Below are positions 56,913-64,000 of a stretch of 64,000 nucleotides of DNA, one piece after another (within the stretch, counting starts at the first letter, position 1; each line of letters begins with the position of its first letter). The stretch lies in assembly GCA_937146765.1 (NCBI GenBank), contig CAKZRP010000064.1:1-64000 (forward strand), in the 5' to 3' direction. The DNA comes from an uncultured Paracoccaceae bacterium (lineage in GTDB: Bacteria > Pseudomonadota > Alphaproteobacteria > Rhodobacterales > Rhodobacteraceae). Both the position numbers and the translations under genes were made by a program. The notes below the pieces were generated by a model that searched no databases, was not told the DNA's origin, and worked only from the letters and a program-made list of their open reading frames with translations.

Positions 56913-58219
56913 GCACCGGTTTCTTTGGCGATCTTTCCCAGATCCAATACGAAGGCGCAAACAGCACCAACCCGCTGGCCTTTCGCCACTACAACCCCGA
57001 CGAGGTGATCCTCGGCAAGCGGATGGAGGACCATCTGCGTTTCGCCACCTGCTACTGGCACAATTTCGTCTGGCCGGGCGGCGATCCCTTTGGCGGTCAG
57101 ACCTTCGACCGGCCCTGGTTTGCCAATACCATGGAGGCGGCAAAGCTGAAGGCCGATGTGGCCTTCGAGATGTTCACCCTGCTGCAGTCGCCCTTCTACT
57201 GCTTCCACGATGCCGACGTGCGTCCCGAAGGCGCGGATTTCGCCGAGAACACCCGCAACCTGAACGAGATCGTCGACTACTTTGCCAAGAAGCAGGAAGA
57301 GACCGGCGTCAAGCTGCTCTGGGGCACGGCGAACCTCTTCTCCAACGCGCGCTTCATGGCCGGCGCCTCGACCAACCCGGATCCGGATGTCTTTGCCTTC
57401 TCGGCGGCGACCATCAAGACCTGCATGGATGCCACTCACCGTCTGGGCGGTGAGAACTACGTGCTCTGGGGCGGGCGTGAAGGCTACGAGACGCTCCTGA
57501 ACACCGACCTCGCGCAGGAAGACCAGCAGATGGGCCGGATGCTCAACATGGTGGTGGAGTACAAGCACAAGATCGGCTTCAAGGGCGCGATCCTCGTGGA
57601 GCCGAAGCCGCAGGAGCCCTCCAAACACCAGTATGACTACGACACCGCCACCGTCTATGGCTTCCTCAAGCGTCACGGGCTCGAGGGCGAGGTCAAGATG
57701 AACCTCGAGCAGGGCCATGCGATCCTCGCCGGTCACTCCTTCGAGCACGAGATCGCCACCGCGCAGGCGCTGGGCATCTTCGGTTCCATCGACATGAACC
57801 GCAACGATTACCAGTCCGGCTGGGACACCGACCAGTTCCCCAACAATACCCCCGAGGTGGCGCTGGCCTATTACCACATCCTGAAACACGGCGGCTTCAC
57901 CACCGGCGGCACCAACTTCGACGCCAAGCTGCGCCGCCAATCGATCGATGCCGAGGATCTGCTGATCGGCCATATCGGCGGCATGGACATCTGCGCCCGT
58001 GGTCTCAAGGCCGCCGCCGCGATGATCGAGGACGGCACGCTGGATCAGTTCGTCTCCGACCGCTACGCCGGTTGGCAGACCCCGGCCGCTCAGGATATGC
58101 TGGCGGGCAAGCTGACGCTGGAGGAGATCGCGGCCCGAGTCGAGGCCGAGGGCATCAACCCCAAACCGCGCTCCGGTCGGCAGGAATACCTCGAAAATGT
58201 CATCAACCGGTTTGTCTGA
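56909..58219 (+). CDS. xylA: Xylose isomerase XylA
   Basis: 436 residues. The catalytic His region is [16 protein letters not shown]. Metal ligands are in [26 protein letters not shown] and [17 protein letters not shown], all intact. It converts D-xylose to D-xylulose. It is translationally coupled to xylB and directly abuts the epimerase gene. Confidence 0.98.
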   Translation: MSTGFFGDLSQIQYEGANSTNPLAFRHYNPDEVILGKRMEDHLRFATCYWHNFVWPGGDPFGGQTFDRPWFANTMEAAKLKADVAFEMFTLLQSPFYCFHDADVRPEGADFAENTRNLNEIVDYFAKKQEETGVKLLWGTANLFSNARFMAGASTNPDPDVFAFSAATIKTCMDATHRLGGENYVLWGGREGYETLLNTDLAQEDQQMGRMLNMVVEYKHKIGFKGAILVEPKPQEPSKHQYDYDTATVYGFLKRHGLEGEVKMNLEQGHAILAGHSFEHEIATAQALGIFGSIDMNRNDYQSGWDTDQFPNNTPEVALAYYHILKHGGFTTGGTNFDAKLRRQSIDAEDLLIGHIGGMDICARGLKAAAAMIEDGTLDQFVSDRYAGWQTPAAQDMLAGKLTLEEIAARVEAEGINPKPRSGRQEYLENVINRFV

Positions 58220-59233
58220 ATGAACAGGGCGCAGATCGTCAATCACGGCCTCCACCGGGGTCACATGCTGAAAGAGGCGCTGCTCGACAACGGCGTCCTC
58301 AGCCTCAGCCTGTTGAACGTCGGCGCCGTGACCCGCGATCTGCGCCTCTCTCACCGGGGCGAGAGCCGCCCTCTGGTGCTCGGCTTTCGCGATCCGGCGG
58401 AGTATCTGGTCAACCCCGGCTATCTCGGCGTCATCGCAGGCCGGGTGTCCGGTCGGATCAAGGATGCCAGCTTTGCCCATGAGGGCAATCTGGTCCGTCT
58501 GGTGGCCAATGAGGGCCGCAACCAGCTTCATGGCGGCCCGGTCGGCCTGTCCCATGTTCTCTGGGAGATCGAGCCGCTGTCCGAGACCAGCGCCCGTCTC
58601 AGCTACCACTCGCCGGAGGGGGAAAACGGCTTTCCCGGCACGGTGGAATTTTCGGTCACGGTCACGCTCGACGGGTTGGCGGTCGACTATGTCATGACCG
58701 CAGCGGTCAGCCGATCGACACCCATCAGCCTTGCGCAGCACAGTTACTACAATCTCTCCGGCGGCCAGCATCCGATCTGGGATCACCGGCTGCAGGTGGA
58801 TGCCACTGGCTATCTGGTGCTGGACGACACCAATGTGCCCATGGGCCAGATCGCCGATCTTCTCGGCACACGTTATGATCTGCGCTTCGGCCGCAGCTTT
58901 GGCGAGCTGGACCCGCAGCATCTGGGCACCGATATCAACCTAGTCTTTGACGGCGACCGCGACGCCGCCCTGCCGGTGGCGACGCTGACCGCGCCGGACG
59001 GTCTGCAGATGAGCGTCATCACCAACCAGCCGGGCGCGCAGGTCTATACCGCCTCTGCGCTGGGCAGGCACCCCGGCGGATTGCTGGGGCAGACCATCGG
59101 CCCTGCCATGGGCGTCTGTTTCGAACCGCAAGGCTTTCCCAATGCGGTGAACCTGCCGCAATTCCCCAGCGTGCTGGTGACACCGGACAGACCCTACAGC
59201 CAAACCCTGAGACTGGAATTCGGATGGATCTGA
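58220..59233 (+). CDS. Aldose 1-epimerase (mutarotase)
   Basis: 337 residues. GalM-type catalytic residues are visible: His in NQLHGGPVG, His in AQHSYYNLSGG and Glu in GVCFEPQGFPNAVN. It interconverts alpha and beta anomers and here should supply the xylose anomer used by XylA. There is no signal peptide. It begins one base after the xylA stop and overlaps the peroxidase gene by 10 bp. Confidence 0.93.
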   Translation: MNRAQIVNHGLHRGHMLKEALLDNGVLSLSLLNVGAVTRDLRLSHRGESRPLVLGFRDPAEYLVNPGYLGVIAGRVSGRIKDASFAHEGNLVRLVANEGRNQLHGGPVGLSHVLWEIEPLSETSARLSYHSPEGENGFPGTVEFSVTVTLDGLAVDYVMTAAVSRSTPISLAQHSYYNLSGGQHPIWDHRLQVDATGYLVLDDTNVPMGQIADLLGTRYDLRFGRSFGELDPQHLGTDINLVFDGDRDAALPVATLTAPDGLQMSVITNQPGAQVYTASALGRHPGGLLGQTIGPAMGVCFEPQGFPNAVNLPQFPSVLVTPDRPYSQTLRLEFGWI

Positions 59234-60558
59234 AACACCTCGCCGCGCCTTTCGCCTCCGCTGCCCTGATCGCTCTTGGCGCTGCGATGCCGGCTGCGGC
59301 GACCGATCGGCCCGACCTAGGCCCCCGCCCGCAGTTCCCCGAGACCGATCTGGCGGCGGCAGAGTTGGGTCAATTGCTGTTCTACGACCGGATCCTCTCC
59401 GGCAACCGCAATATCGCCTGCTCCACCTGCCATCATCCGACCCTTGGCACCAGCGACGGGCTGTCTCTGGGTCTGGGCGAAGGCGGCATCGGCCTCGGGC
59501 CAAAACGGGTGGTGGATCCGGCCAACCCGCCCGAACAGCGCATTCCGCGCAATGCGCCCGGGCTCTGGAACCTCGGCGCGCGCGAATTCACCGTGATGTT
59601 CCATGACGGGCGGCTGGAGGATGATGCGAGCTTTCCCAACGGGATTCGCACTCCCTTGGGCGAGGATATGGTGGCAGGGTTCGACGATGCGCTGGCAGCG
59701 CAGGCCATGTTCCCAGTGCTTTCGGCGGACGAGATGGCCGGTCACTACTCTGAAAACGAGGTGGCAGAGGCGGTGCGGCTGGGGCAATTGTCACAACCCG
59801 GCGGCGCCTGGGATCGGATCGCGGCGCGGGTCGCGGCGGTGCCGGAGTACCGCAGCCGCTTTGACACGGTTCTGGGGCAGGGCGCGCCGATCACCTTTGC
59901 CGAGATCGCCAATGTGCTGGCCGATTTCATCCGCTTTGAATGGCGCGCCGACATGAGTCCCTTTGACCGCTACATGCTGGGCGAGGCGGATCTGCCGACC
60001 CCGGCCCTGCGTGGCCTGGCGCTGTTCTACGGCAAGGGAGAATGCAGCAGCTGTCATTCCGGCTGGCTGCAGACCGACCACGGGTTTCACGCGCTGGGCG
60101 TGCCCCAGTTCGGTCCCGGCAAGGCCGCCCGGTTCGAGGCGCATCACCGCGACGAGGGGCGCATTCGGGTGACCGGCGACCCGGCGGATGCCTTCGCCTT
60201 CCGCACGCCTTCATTGCGCAATGTGGCGAGCACCGCGCCCTATGGGCATTCCGGTGCCTTCGCGACCCTTGACAGCATGGTGCGTCACCACCTGGACGCG
60301 CGTCGGTCCTTGGATCATTACGACAGGTTGGAGGCGGTGCTGCCGGACCTGCCGGGCAAGCAGGACTGGCTGGTGCAGGACAGCGCAGCAGAGCGCGAAG
60401 TGCTTGTGCAGGCAGTGGAAATCGCGCCCCTGAGCCTCACCGACACGGAGATCGGCGAGATTGTCGCCTTTCTCGAGGTGCTGACCGATCAGGCTGGCGT
60501 CGATGGGCGCCTCGGAGTGCCGGAGCAGGTGCCGAGCGGACTGCCGGTGGACCGCTGA
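59224..60558 (+). CDS. Diheme cytochrome c peroxidase / MauG-like protein
   Basis: 444 residues with a Sec signal peptide (to about residue 27). Two heme c sites are present, CSTCHH (66-70) and CSSCH (274-278), in the usual diheme CCP/MauG spacing, plus FRTPSLRNVASTAPYGHSG near the second heme domain. It acts in the periplasm, either reducing peroxide or, like MauG/MbnH, oxidising residues in a partner protein. It overlaps the mutarotase stop by 10 bp, so it is expressed with the xylose genes although chemically unrelated. It converges with the FG-GAP/UnbV gene, a candidate partner. Confidence 0.88.
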   Translation: MDLKHLAAPFASAALIALGAAMPAAATDRPDLGPRPQFPETDLAAAELGQLLFYDRILSGNRNIACSTCHHPTLGTSDGLSLGLGEGGIGLGPKRVVDPANPPEQRIPRNAPGLWNLGAREFTVMFHDGRLEDDASFPNGIRTPLGEDMVAGFDDALAAQAMFPVLSADEMAGHYSENEVAEAVRLGQLSQPGGAWDRIAARVAAVPEYRSRFDTVLGQGAPITFAEIANVLADFIRFEWRADMSPFDRYMLGEADLPTPALRGLALFYGKGECSSCHSGWLQTDHGFHALGVPQFGPGKAARFEAHHRDEGRIRVTGDPADAFAFRTPSLRNVASTAPYGHSGAFATLDSMVRHHLDARRSLDHYDRLEAVLPDLPGKQDWLVQDSAAEREVLVQAVEIAPLSLTDTEIGEIVAFLEVLTDQAGVDGRLGVPEQVPSGLPVDR

Positions 60559-60606
60559 GGGCATCGCGACGGATAGGGGCCGCGCGCTGCGTTCAGCGGG
60601 TGTCAA

Positions 60607-62157
60607 TCATCGCTGCAGGGTGACCCGTTGATTGGCGGCGAGGGTCTGCCAATCGCTCACCTCACCATCGGGCCAGATCACCCGCACCTGCACCGTTTCG
60701 GCGTCGCCGAGGCCGAAATGCAGATCGCCGCTGTCGCCGCCGGCATGACCGCCCCCCACGGTGACCTCGCGCAGCTGGGTGCGGTCATCGGCGCGCAACT
60801 CGACAAAGGCGCCCACCGCGCTTGTGTTCGGGGCCGGGGCCTCCAGTCGCAGCAGCAGCCAGTTAACAGCTGTGAACTCTGCCGCCTCTGGCTCAGCGCC
60901 CCGGTTTTGCCAGACCTCCATCGCGGCGCGGCGGTTGACCACAGCCACGTCGAGGAGACCATCGCGGTTGAGGTCCACCAGCGCGCCGCCCCGACCCCGC
61001 GCGAGGCTTGCAATTCCGGCGGCCTCCCCACTCTCGACAAAGCGTCCGTCGGCCTGTTGCAGCATCAGGTTGTTGGGGTCCTTCTGGGCCGCGTCGGGCA
61101 TCTGTTCCACGTTGCCCTTGGTCACATAGATGTCGTCGCGCCCGTCGTTGTTCACATCGCCAAAGGCCGCGTGCCAACCGGTCGAGGGGCGACCGTCGCC
61201 GCCGGTATAGGGGCGGTGGGCAGTGGTGCCAAAGCCATAGGTGACATCGTCAAAGACCGGTCCCACGGCGGCGGGATCGCGCAGCTGGAACTTCTGATCG
61301 CCCATTGAGGTCAGGTAGACGTCCTGGAACCCGTCGCCGTTCATATCGCGCGAGGCGATGCCCATGCCCCAGAGCGAATAGCTCTGCCAGCCATCGGCCT
61401 CGGAATAAAGACGCGGAGGGTCCTCCATCGCCCACATCTGCTCCTGCCCGCCACGCACGTAATAATGCCGGTCATTCGACAGCCGCAGGTCGGCGCGCCC
61501 CGCGCGGTTCCAATCGCTGAACAGCACCGAAAGCGCGCAGAAGCCGGGCGAAAGCGCCTCGGCCGGGCGGTAGCGATCCCCCTCGGGGCGGTAGAGAAGC
61601 GTGTCGTCGCAGGTGCCAAAGGGCCCTTCTGGATTGCTGCGATCCACATAGGTGCCGAAGGCCAGGGTCGGCAGGCGGTTGTCGCCCTCCCAGGTGGCGG
61701 AGAAGCCGGTGGTCCAGTGATCGCCGCTCTCAAAACCGAGGTCGGTGAAGGGGGCAAAGGCGCAGCTCCCCTTGCCGCGCAGCAACAGGTCCGGTCCGGC
61801 GCGCAATACCGCAAGGTCGAGAATGCCGTCACCGTCGATGTCGAGCGGATAGGCCCCGGTGACCCCGGTGAGCGCCAGCGCCTCAGGTGTTTCGGGGGCA
61901 AAGGCCAGCTCACCGCTTTCGCTGGTGGTATTGATGAATAATTGCGCCGGGTTCTCGCCGCCGGCGGCATAGAGGTCCGGCAGCGCGTCACCGTTGCAGT
62001 CAAAGACCGCAAGCCCGCCGCCCACGTAGTGTTCCCAGCCGCCGCCGTAGACATGATCGGCCAGCGGCACCGGGGTGAAACGGGGCACGGCAGGGTCGGC
62101 CAGGGCGGGCGACGCTGCGGCCAGGATCAGGAGGAGGGACAGGTCAGGCCGCAGCAT
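60607..62157 (-). CDS. Secreted FG-GAP/VCBS repeat protein with UnbV-like C-terminus (CRTAC1 family)
   Basis: 516 residues. A signal peptide (LSLLLILAAASPALAD) is followed by calcium-type beta-propeller repeats: FDCNGDALPDLY, LDIDGDGILDLAVL, RDMNGDGFQDVYL, GDVNNDGRDDIYV and DLNRDGLLDVAV. The C-terminal ASPIC/UnbV-like end has GGGHAGGDSGDLHFGLGDAE and VIWPDG. It is a periplasmic or outer-surface protein, rich in Trp, with unknown function. ATG 62157 is preceded by AAGGAG; it overlaps the ROK gene's end by 14 bp, so both may be on one transcript. Confidence 0.88.
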   Translation of the reverse strand: MLRPDLSLLLILAAASPALADPAVPRFTPVPLADHVYGGGWEHYVGGGLAVFDCNGDALPDLYAAGGENPAQLFINTTSESGELAFAPETPEALALTGVTGAYPLDIDGDGILDLAVLRAGPDLLLRGKGSCAFAPFTDLGFESGDHWTTGFSATWEGDNRLPTLAFGTYVDRSNPEGPFGTCDDTLLYRPEGDRYRPAEALSPGFCALSVLFSDWNRAGRADLRLSNDRHYYVRGGQEQMWAMEDPPRLYSEADGWQSYSLWGMGIASRDMNGDGFQDVYLTSMGDQKFQLRDPAAVGPVFDDVTYGFGTTAHRPYTGGDGRPSTGWHAAFGDVNNDGRDDIYVTKGNVEQMPDAAQKDPNNLMLQQADGRFVESGEAAGIASLARGRGGALVDLNRDGLLDVAVVNRRAAMEVWQNRGAEPEAAEFTAVNWLLLRLEAPAPNTSAVGAFVELRADDRTQLREVTVGGGHAGGDSGDLHFGLGDAETVQVRVIWPDGEVSDWQTLAANQRVTLQR

Positions 62158-63358
62158 AAGCAAGCTCCTTGACGGTTCGTGCAGTCACTTCTTCGATGGC
62201 ATAGGCGGCGGCGCCCTTGGCCCACATGAGATCGCCCCAGTCATGCACGATGACCTCGGGCAGGGGCGCATCGACCTGCACCACCCATTGCCGCATCTCG
62301 GCAATCAGCTGATCCGAATAAAGGTGATCGAAGGACAGCCGCGCGCCGGCCAGGATGATCTTGGACGGGTCGAAGATATTGACCACATTGGCCAGCCCGA
62401 GGGCGAACATCCGCCGCGCCCGGTCGAGGATGGAGCGGGCCATGGTGTCGCCATGCTCGGCGGCCTGGAACAGGGCGGCGACGCTGGAATGACGCTCGTT
62501 GCCGCTGGAGATATTGGCTTCGCGCAGGAGCGCGTAGTCGCCCACATAGGCCTCGAGACACCCGCGTTGCCCGCATTGGCACAGGGCGCCTTCAAGCTGC
62601 ACCTTCGTGTGGCCGAGTTCCGCGCCGCAGCCGCGGATGCCGCGATAGATCTGCCCGTCGATCACGATGCCCATGCCGACCCCGTGTTCGATGGTGATGG
62701 CGATGAAGTTGTCGCAGGTGCGTCCTTCGCCAAAGAGATGCTCCGCCTTGGCGACGAGATTGGCATCATTGTCGAGAAAGACAGGGCAGGGCAGCACTTC
62801 GGCCAACGCCGCGCCGAGGTCCACGTTGCGCGCCTCCAGCGAGGAGGACCAGTAGATGAAGCTGCGCTGGGCATCGACCATGCCGGCCATGCCGATGCCG
62901 ATGCCGGAGAGGTCGTCGATGGTGAAGCCGCCCTTCTTGCAGGTGAACTCCAGCGCCCGGCGGATCTGGGCGCAGAGTTCGGGCACCGGCATGGAGCCCT
63001 TGATCAGCGGCATCTCATGGTTGGCCAGTTCCTGGCCGACAAAATCGGTGATCACGGTGGAGATCACGTGATGCGAGACCTTGAGGCCGGCGATCCGATG
63101 CGCCGCGCCCCGGATCCGCAGCGCCACCCGCGGGCGGCCCCGGCGCATCTCGGCAGAGGTTTCGGGCGCGACCTCTTCGATCAGTCCGGCCGCGAGCAAT
63201 TCGGCGGTGATCGAGGTCACCGTGGCCGGGCTGACGCCGGTGGCCTTGGCAATATCGATTCGGGCGATGCTCTCAGCCCCGCGAATCACGTCGAGAATCT
63301 GCTGACGCCCGCTTTCGCGCTGGTCGCCGGGGGATGACAGCCTGCCTGATCGTGCCAA
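62144..63358 (-). CDS. ROK family transcriptional regulator (XylR-type)
   Basis: 404 residues. The N-terminal winged helix (SIARIDIAKATGVSPATVTS) is followed by the ROK sugar-kinase-like domain with DNDANL. The zinc motif CQCGQRGCLEAYV is intact. TTG 63358 is the start, with GGAGGAG seven bases upstream. The protein probably represses xylF and xylB operons in the absence of xylose, through AT-rich dyads seen in both promoters. It is divergent from xylF. Confidence 0.93.
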   Translation of the reverse strand: MARSGRLSSPGDQRESGRQQILDVIRGAESIARIDIAKATGVSPATVTSITAELLAAGLIEEVAPETSAEMRRGRPRVALRIRGAAHRIAGLKVSHHVISTVITDFVGQELANHEMPLIKGSMPVPELCAQIRRALEFTCKKGGFTIDDLSGIGIGMAGMVDAQRSFIYWSSSLEARNVDLGAALAEVLPCPVFLDNDANLVAKAEHLFGEGRTCDNFIAITIEHGVGMGIVIDGQIYRGIRGCGAELGHTKVQLEGALCQCGQRGCLEAYVGDYALLREANISSGNERHSSVAALFQAAEHGDTMARSILDRARRMFALGLANVVNIFDPSKIILAGARLSFDHLYSDQLIAEMRQWVVQVDAPLPEVIVHDWGDLMWAKGAAAYAIEEVTARTVKELAYAAA

Positions 63359-63453
63359 ATTGATGCTCCTCCGATGCCGCCACCTTCGCGCGGCGCCATG
63401 TTATGGCACCGGAAAAACCCTGCGGCAACTTCTCCCTGACAAAAGGTTACATG

Positions 63454-63478
63454 ATTTAATTTGAAACTCAAAAAAAAT
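63454..63478. promoter_or_regulatory. AT-rich dyad upstream of xylF, candidate ROK operator
   Basis: Arms ATTTAATTTGA (63454-63464) and TCAAAAAAAAT (63468-63478) around AAC pair at nine of eleven positions. It lies in the divergent region between the ROK gene and xylF, 68 bp before the xylF start. A CTGACA (63436-63441) just upstream may be a -35. Confidence 0.5.
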
Positions 63479-63545
63479 ATTGCTACACATGAATCACGCT
63501 GCAGGACCGATCAACGAGCTGGCCTGCACGACAAGGGAGGAAAAC

Positions 63546-64000
63546 ATGAAATTTCTGAACGGACTTTCCGTTATCGCACTCAGTGCGTTTGCTGCATCCT
63601 CGGCCTTTGCCGCGGATATGACTGTGGGCGTGAGCTGGTCGAACTTCCAGGAAGAGCGCTGGAAGACCGATGAGGCTGCGATCGTCGCGGCGCTGAAGGA
63701 AGCCGGTGCGGACTATGTCTCCGCCGACGCGCAATCCTCGTCCGCCAAGCAGCTCTCCGACATCGAGAGCCTGATCGCCCAGGGCGTCGACGCGCTGATC
63801 ATCCTGGCCCAGGACGCGCAAGCGATTGGCCCTGCAGTGCAAGCTGCCGCGGATGAGGGTATTCCGGTTGTGGCCTATGACCGCCTGATCGAGGACAACC
63901 GCGCCTTCTACCTGACTTTCGACAACGTCGAAGTTGGCCGGATGCAGGCACGTGCGGTCTTTGAAGCCATGCCCAAGGGCAACTACGTGATGATCAAGGG
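63546..64000 (+). CDS. xylF: D-xylose ABC transporter substrate-binding protein XylF, 3' end missing
   Basis: The first 151 residues are visible and the frame runs off the right edge. A Sec signal peptide ends at SAFAAD. The mature protein begins MTVGVSWSNFQEERWKTDEA and has ALIILAQDAQAIGPAVQAA and VVAYDRLI, the type I periplasmic binding fold of XylF (RbsB/XylF family). It binds xylose in the periplasm. The start is preceded by AGGGAGG. The permease and ATPase genes xylH and xylG should follow outside the window. Confidence 0.93.
   Translation, partial: MKFLNGLSVIALSAFAASSAFAADMTVGVSWSNFQEERWKTDEAAIVAALKEAGADYVSADAQSSSAKQLSDIESLIAQGVDALIILAQDAQAIGPAVQAAADEGIPVVAYDRLIEDNRAFYLTFDNVEVGRMQARAVFEAMPKGNYVMIK

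Overview
The window looks like a GC-rich chromosomal segment of an alphaproteobacterium of the Rhodobacteraceae (Roseobacter group). The evidence is gene order and gene content: a mitofilin-like protein followed by a HemY-N protein, the block motB-flgE-flgK-flgL-flgI, lptC-lptA-lptB-hpf-ptsN, CtrA-type TTAA-N7-TTAA sites in flagellar promoters, and a GT14/NodH-type polysaccharide cassette. I do not name a genus. I see no rRNA, CRISPR array, insertion sequence or prophage; this reads as ordinary chromosome with several accessory catabolic operons.

Layout. 1-2.8 kb: end of a mitofilin-like gene carrying a striking Ser-Glu/Thr-Glu hexamer repeat, a HemY-N protein and tRNA-Thr(CGT). 2.9-8.7 kb: a chemoreceptor with an HBM-type sensor, divergent from a GMC alcohol dehydrogenase/acyl-CoA ligase pair. 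8.9-14.8 kb: flagellar genes motB, flgE, flgK, flgL, flgI, closed by a strong terminator. 15.1-17.6 kb: two secreted proteins, one fusing a PstS-like binding domain to an OmpA domain.

17.7-31.8 kb: a galactoside regulon. An IclR regulator and an ABC ATPase face an operon encoding a sugar-binding protein, two permeases, GH36 alpha-galactosidase, an IlvD-type sugar-acid dehydratase, an SDR dehydrogenase, DgoK, DgoA, an SMP-30 lactonase and GH42 beta-galactosidase. Together these import galactosides, release galactose and take it through the De Ley-Doudoroff route (galactose, galactonolactone, galactonate, KDGal, KDPGal, then pyruvate and glyceraldehyde-3-P). A nested dyad in the divergent promoter is a good IclR-type operator.

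31.8-36.7 kb: radC, dnaJ, dnaK and an AlkB-type dioxygenase. 36.7-47.6 kb: a surface-polysaccharide region with an ABC-2 exporter permease, cysQ, kdsB, galU, galE, two related DxD glycosyltransferases, a GT14 enzyme with a long extension, a two-part sulfotransferase and an orphan Lys-rich protein. PAPS-dependent sulfation plus the PAP phosphatase CysQ suggest a sulfated glycan.

47.6-51.6 kb (minus strand): rnd, lptC-lptA-lptB, hpf, ptsN. 51.9-53.9 kb: a TrkA/TrkH-type potassium uptake pair. 53.9-55.2 kb: a TetR repressor divergent from an AhpD-like protein, with two copies of a 16-bp palindrome between them. 55.4-64 kb: a xylose locus (xylB, xylA, aldose epimerase; ROK regulator; start of xylF) interrupted by a diheme peroxidase/MauG-like gene and a convergent FG-GAP/UnbV-type secreted protein. 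The xylF gene runs off the right edge, and the mitofilin-like gene runs off the left edge.
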